A stretch of DNA of 64,000 nucleotides from Candidatus Jettenia sp. AMX2 (GTDB taxonomy: Bacteria; Planctomycetota; Brocadiia; Brocadiales; Brocadiaceae). The first letter of the stretch is position 1, and each line of letters opens with the position of its first letter. The translations under genes and the position numbers were made by a program. The notes under the pieces were generated by a model. The model was not told where the DNA came from. It saw only the letters and a list, made by a program, of their open reading frames with translations, and did not search any database. Positions 63,468-64,000 of this stretch are shown piece by piece. Where the stretch lies: positions 186,001 to 250,000 of the forward strand of contig CP129469.1 in the NCBI GenBank assembly GCA_030583665.1, read 5' to 3'.

Positions 63468-64000
63468 ATGATTCAACGGCGTAAAACAAGGGTAGTTAAT
63501 GTTGGTGGTGTATTGATTGGTGGAGATAATCCAATCTCTGTTCAGACGATGACTAAGACCCCTACCGATGATATCGAAGCTACCGTTCTGCAAATTAAAG
63601 AGCTGGAGGCAGTAGGGTGTCACATTGTGCGTGTTGCAGTACCTACGCTTGCTACTGCTCAATGCCTGGGCGCCATTAAAAAAGAGATACGTATACCCCT
63701 TGTTGCCGACATTCACTTTGGCCATCACCTTGCCCTGGAGGCTATAGCTCAGGGGGTTGACAAGATACGAATTAACCCCGGAAATATGAAAGACAGAAAA
63801 AGGCTGGAAGAGGTTGTAAGGGCGGCTAAGGATAAAGGAATACCTATTCGGATCGGTGTAAATTCAGGATCTGTGCGGGCCAAAGAGGATAAGCATGAAG
63901 AATTGACTACATTAATGGTTAAAACTGTCCTGAGATACTGTGAACATTTTGAATCACTGGGTTTTAAAGACATTGTACTTTCTCTTAAGGCATCAGATGT
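63468..64000 (+). CDS. ispG: 4-hydroxy-3-methylbut-2-enyl diphosphate synthase, N-terminal part (cut by window end)
   Basis: From ATG 63468 the frame is open to the window end (177 codons). It reads MIQRRKTRVVNVGGVLIGGD, SVQTMTKTPTDDIEAT, GCHIVRVAVPT, PLVADIHFGHHLALEA, DKIRINPGNMKDR and PIRIGVNSGSV, the TIM-barrel half of IspG/GcpE. The enzyme makes HMBPP in the MEP isoprenoid pathway; its [4Fe-4S] C-terminal domain lies outside the window. There is no strong ribosome binding site (CCTGGATC). Isoprenoids here would feed hopanoids and menaquinone. Confidence 0.92.
   Translation, partial: MIQRRKTRVVNVGGVLIGGDNPISVQTMTKTPTDDIEATVLQIKELEAVGCHIVRVAVPTLATAQCLGAIKKEIRIPLVADIHFGHHLALEAIAQGVDKIRINPGNMKDRKRLEEVVRAAKDKGIPIRIGVNSGSVRAKEDKHEELTTLMVKTVLRYCEHFESLGFKDIVLSLKASD

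Noticed and set aside
1-64000. tRNA, rRNA or CRISPR loci
   Set aside because: Intergenic regions were read for cloverleaf-like sequence ending in CCA-type acceptors and for regular repeat-spacer patterns; none was found.

Overview
The window reads as chromosome of an anaerobic ammonium-oxidising (anammox) planctomycete, most likely a Brocadia/Jettenia/Kuenenia-type member of Candidatus Brocadiales. The decisive evidence is a complete nitrite oxidoreductase locus at 54.7-62.2 kb (nxrC, nxrB, a NarJ/TorD-type chaperone, an HExxH protein, nxrA) embedded in a long run of membrane-bound c-type cytochromes and cupredoxin-like proteins. Genus assignment is an inference from remembered family features, not from a search.

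Layout. 0-1.5 kb: end of a secreted-protein gene, then gene remnants and palindromic repeats. 1.5-4.8 kb: class II photolyase, a PNPOx-like protein and a convergent DUF523-DUF1722 (YbgA) protein. 5.1-8.4 kb: a YdbH-YnbE-YdbL operon, the envelope lipid-bridge module known from E. coli. 8.5-19.5 kb: a defence locus made of an SNF2 helicase, DUF4391 protein, type III Mod methyltransferase, DUF1016 nuclease, GxxExxY nuclease and type III Res. It is riddled with dispersed repeats, several of them translated in frame. 19.5-22.5 kb: decayed genes, a lone PD-(D/E)XK-like protein and a dead IS1182-type transposase. 22.7-36.7 kb: housekeeping block: glmS, lpxD, the fatty-acid operon rpmF-plsX-fabH-fabD-acpP-fabF (no fabG), and gltX-thpR-recA-alaS. 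37.2-42.5 kb: histidine kinase, sigma54 activator, a near-consensus sigma54 promoter, protoglobin, bacteriohemerythrin, ferredoxin, a stand-alone receiver and a deaminase. 42.7-63.1 kb: respiratory supercluster. 63.5 kb to end: ispG, cut by the window edge.

How the respiratory part works together (mixed knowledge and inference). NxrA (Mo-bisPGD, Tat-exported), NxrB (four Fe-S clusters) and NxrC (heme b) oxidise nitrite to nitrate inside the anammoxosome. Electrons can leave through NxrC to the encoded c-type cytochromes and type 1 copper proteins. The CydA-like membrane protein and the TM-anchored cytochromes upstream look like a membrane electron-transfer complex dedicated to this enzyme. 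Paralogous cupredoxins with the same C-x2-H-x2-M copper signature bracket the cluster at both ends.

The most unusual things seen are: (1) a GxxExxY nuclease cassette bounded by inverted CCACGGAA-type repeats, with an internally deleted, MITE-like copy of the same cassette elsewhere in the defence locus; (2) three families of palindromic repeats read in frame inside Mod and DUF1016; (3) gltX with no ATG/GTG/TTG start, apparently using CTG behind a long leader containing a perfect 20-bp hairpin; (4) a cytochrome c-NxrC-like fusion protein; (5) a sigma54 promoter in front of the globin/hemerythrin genes, directly after a sigma54 activator.
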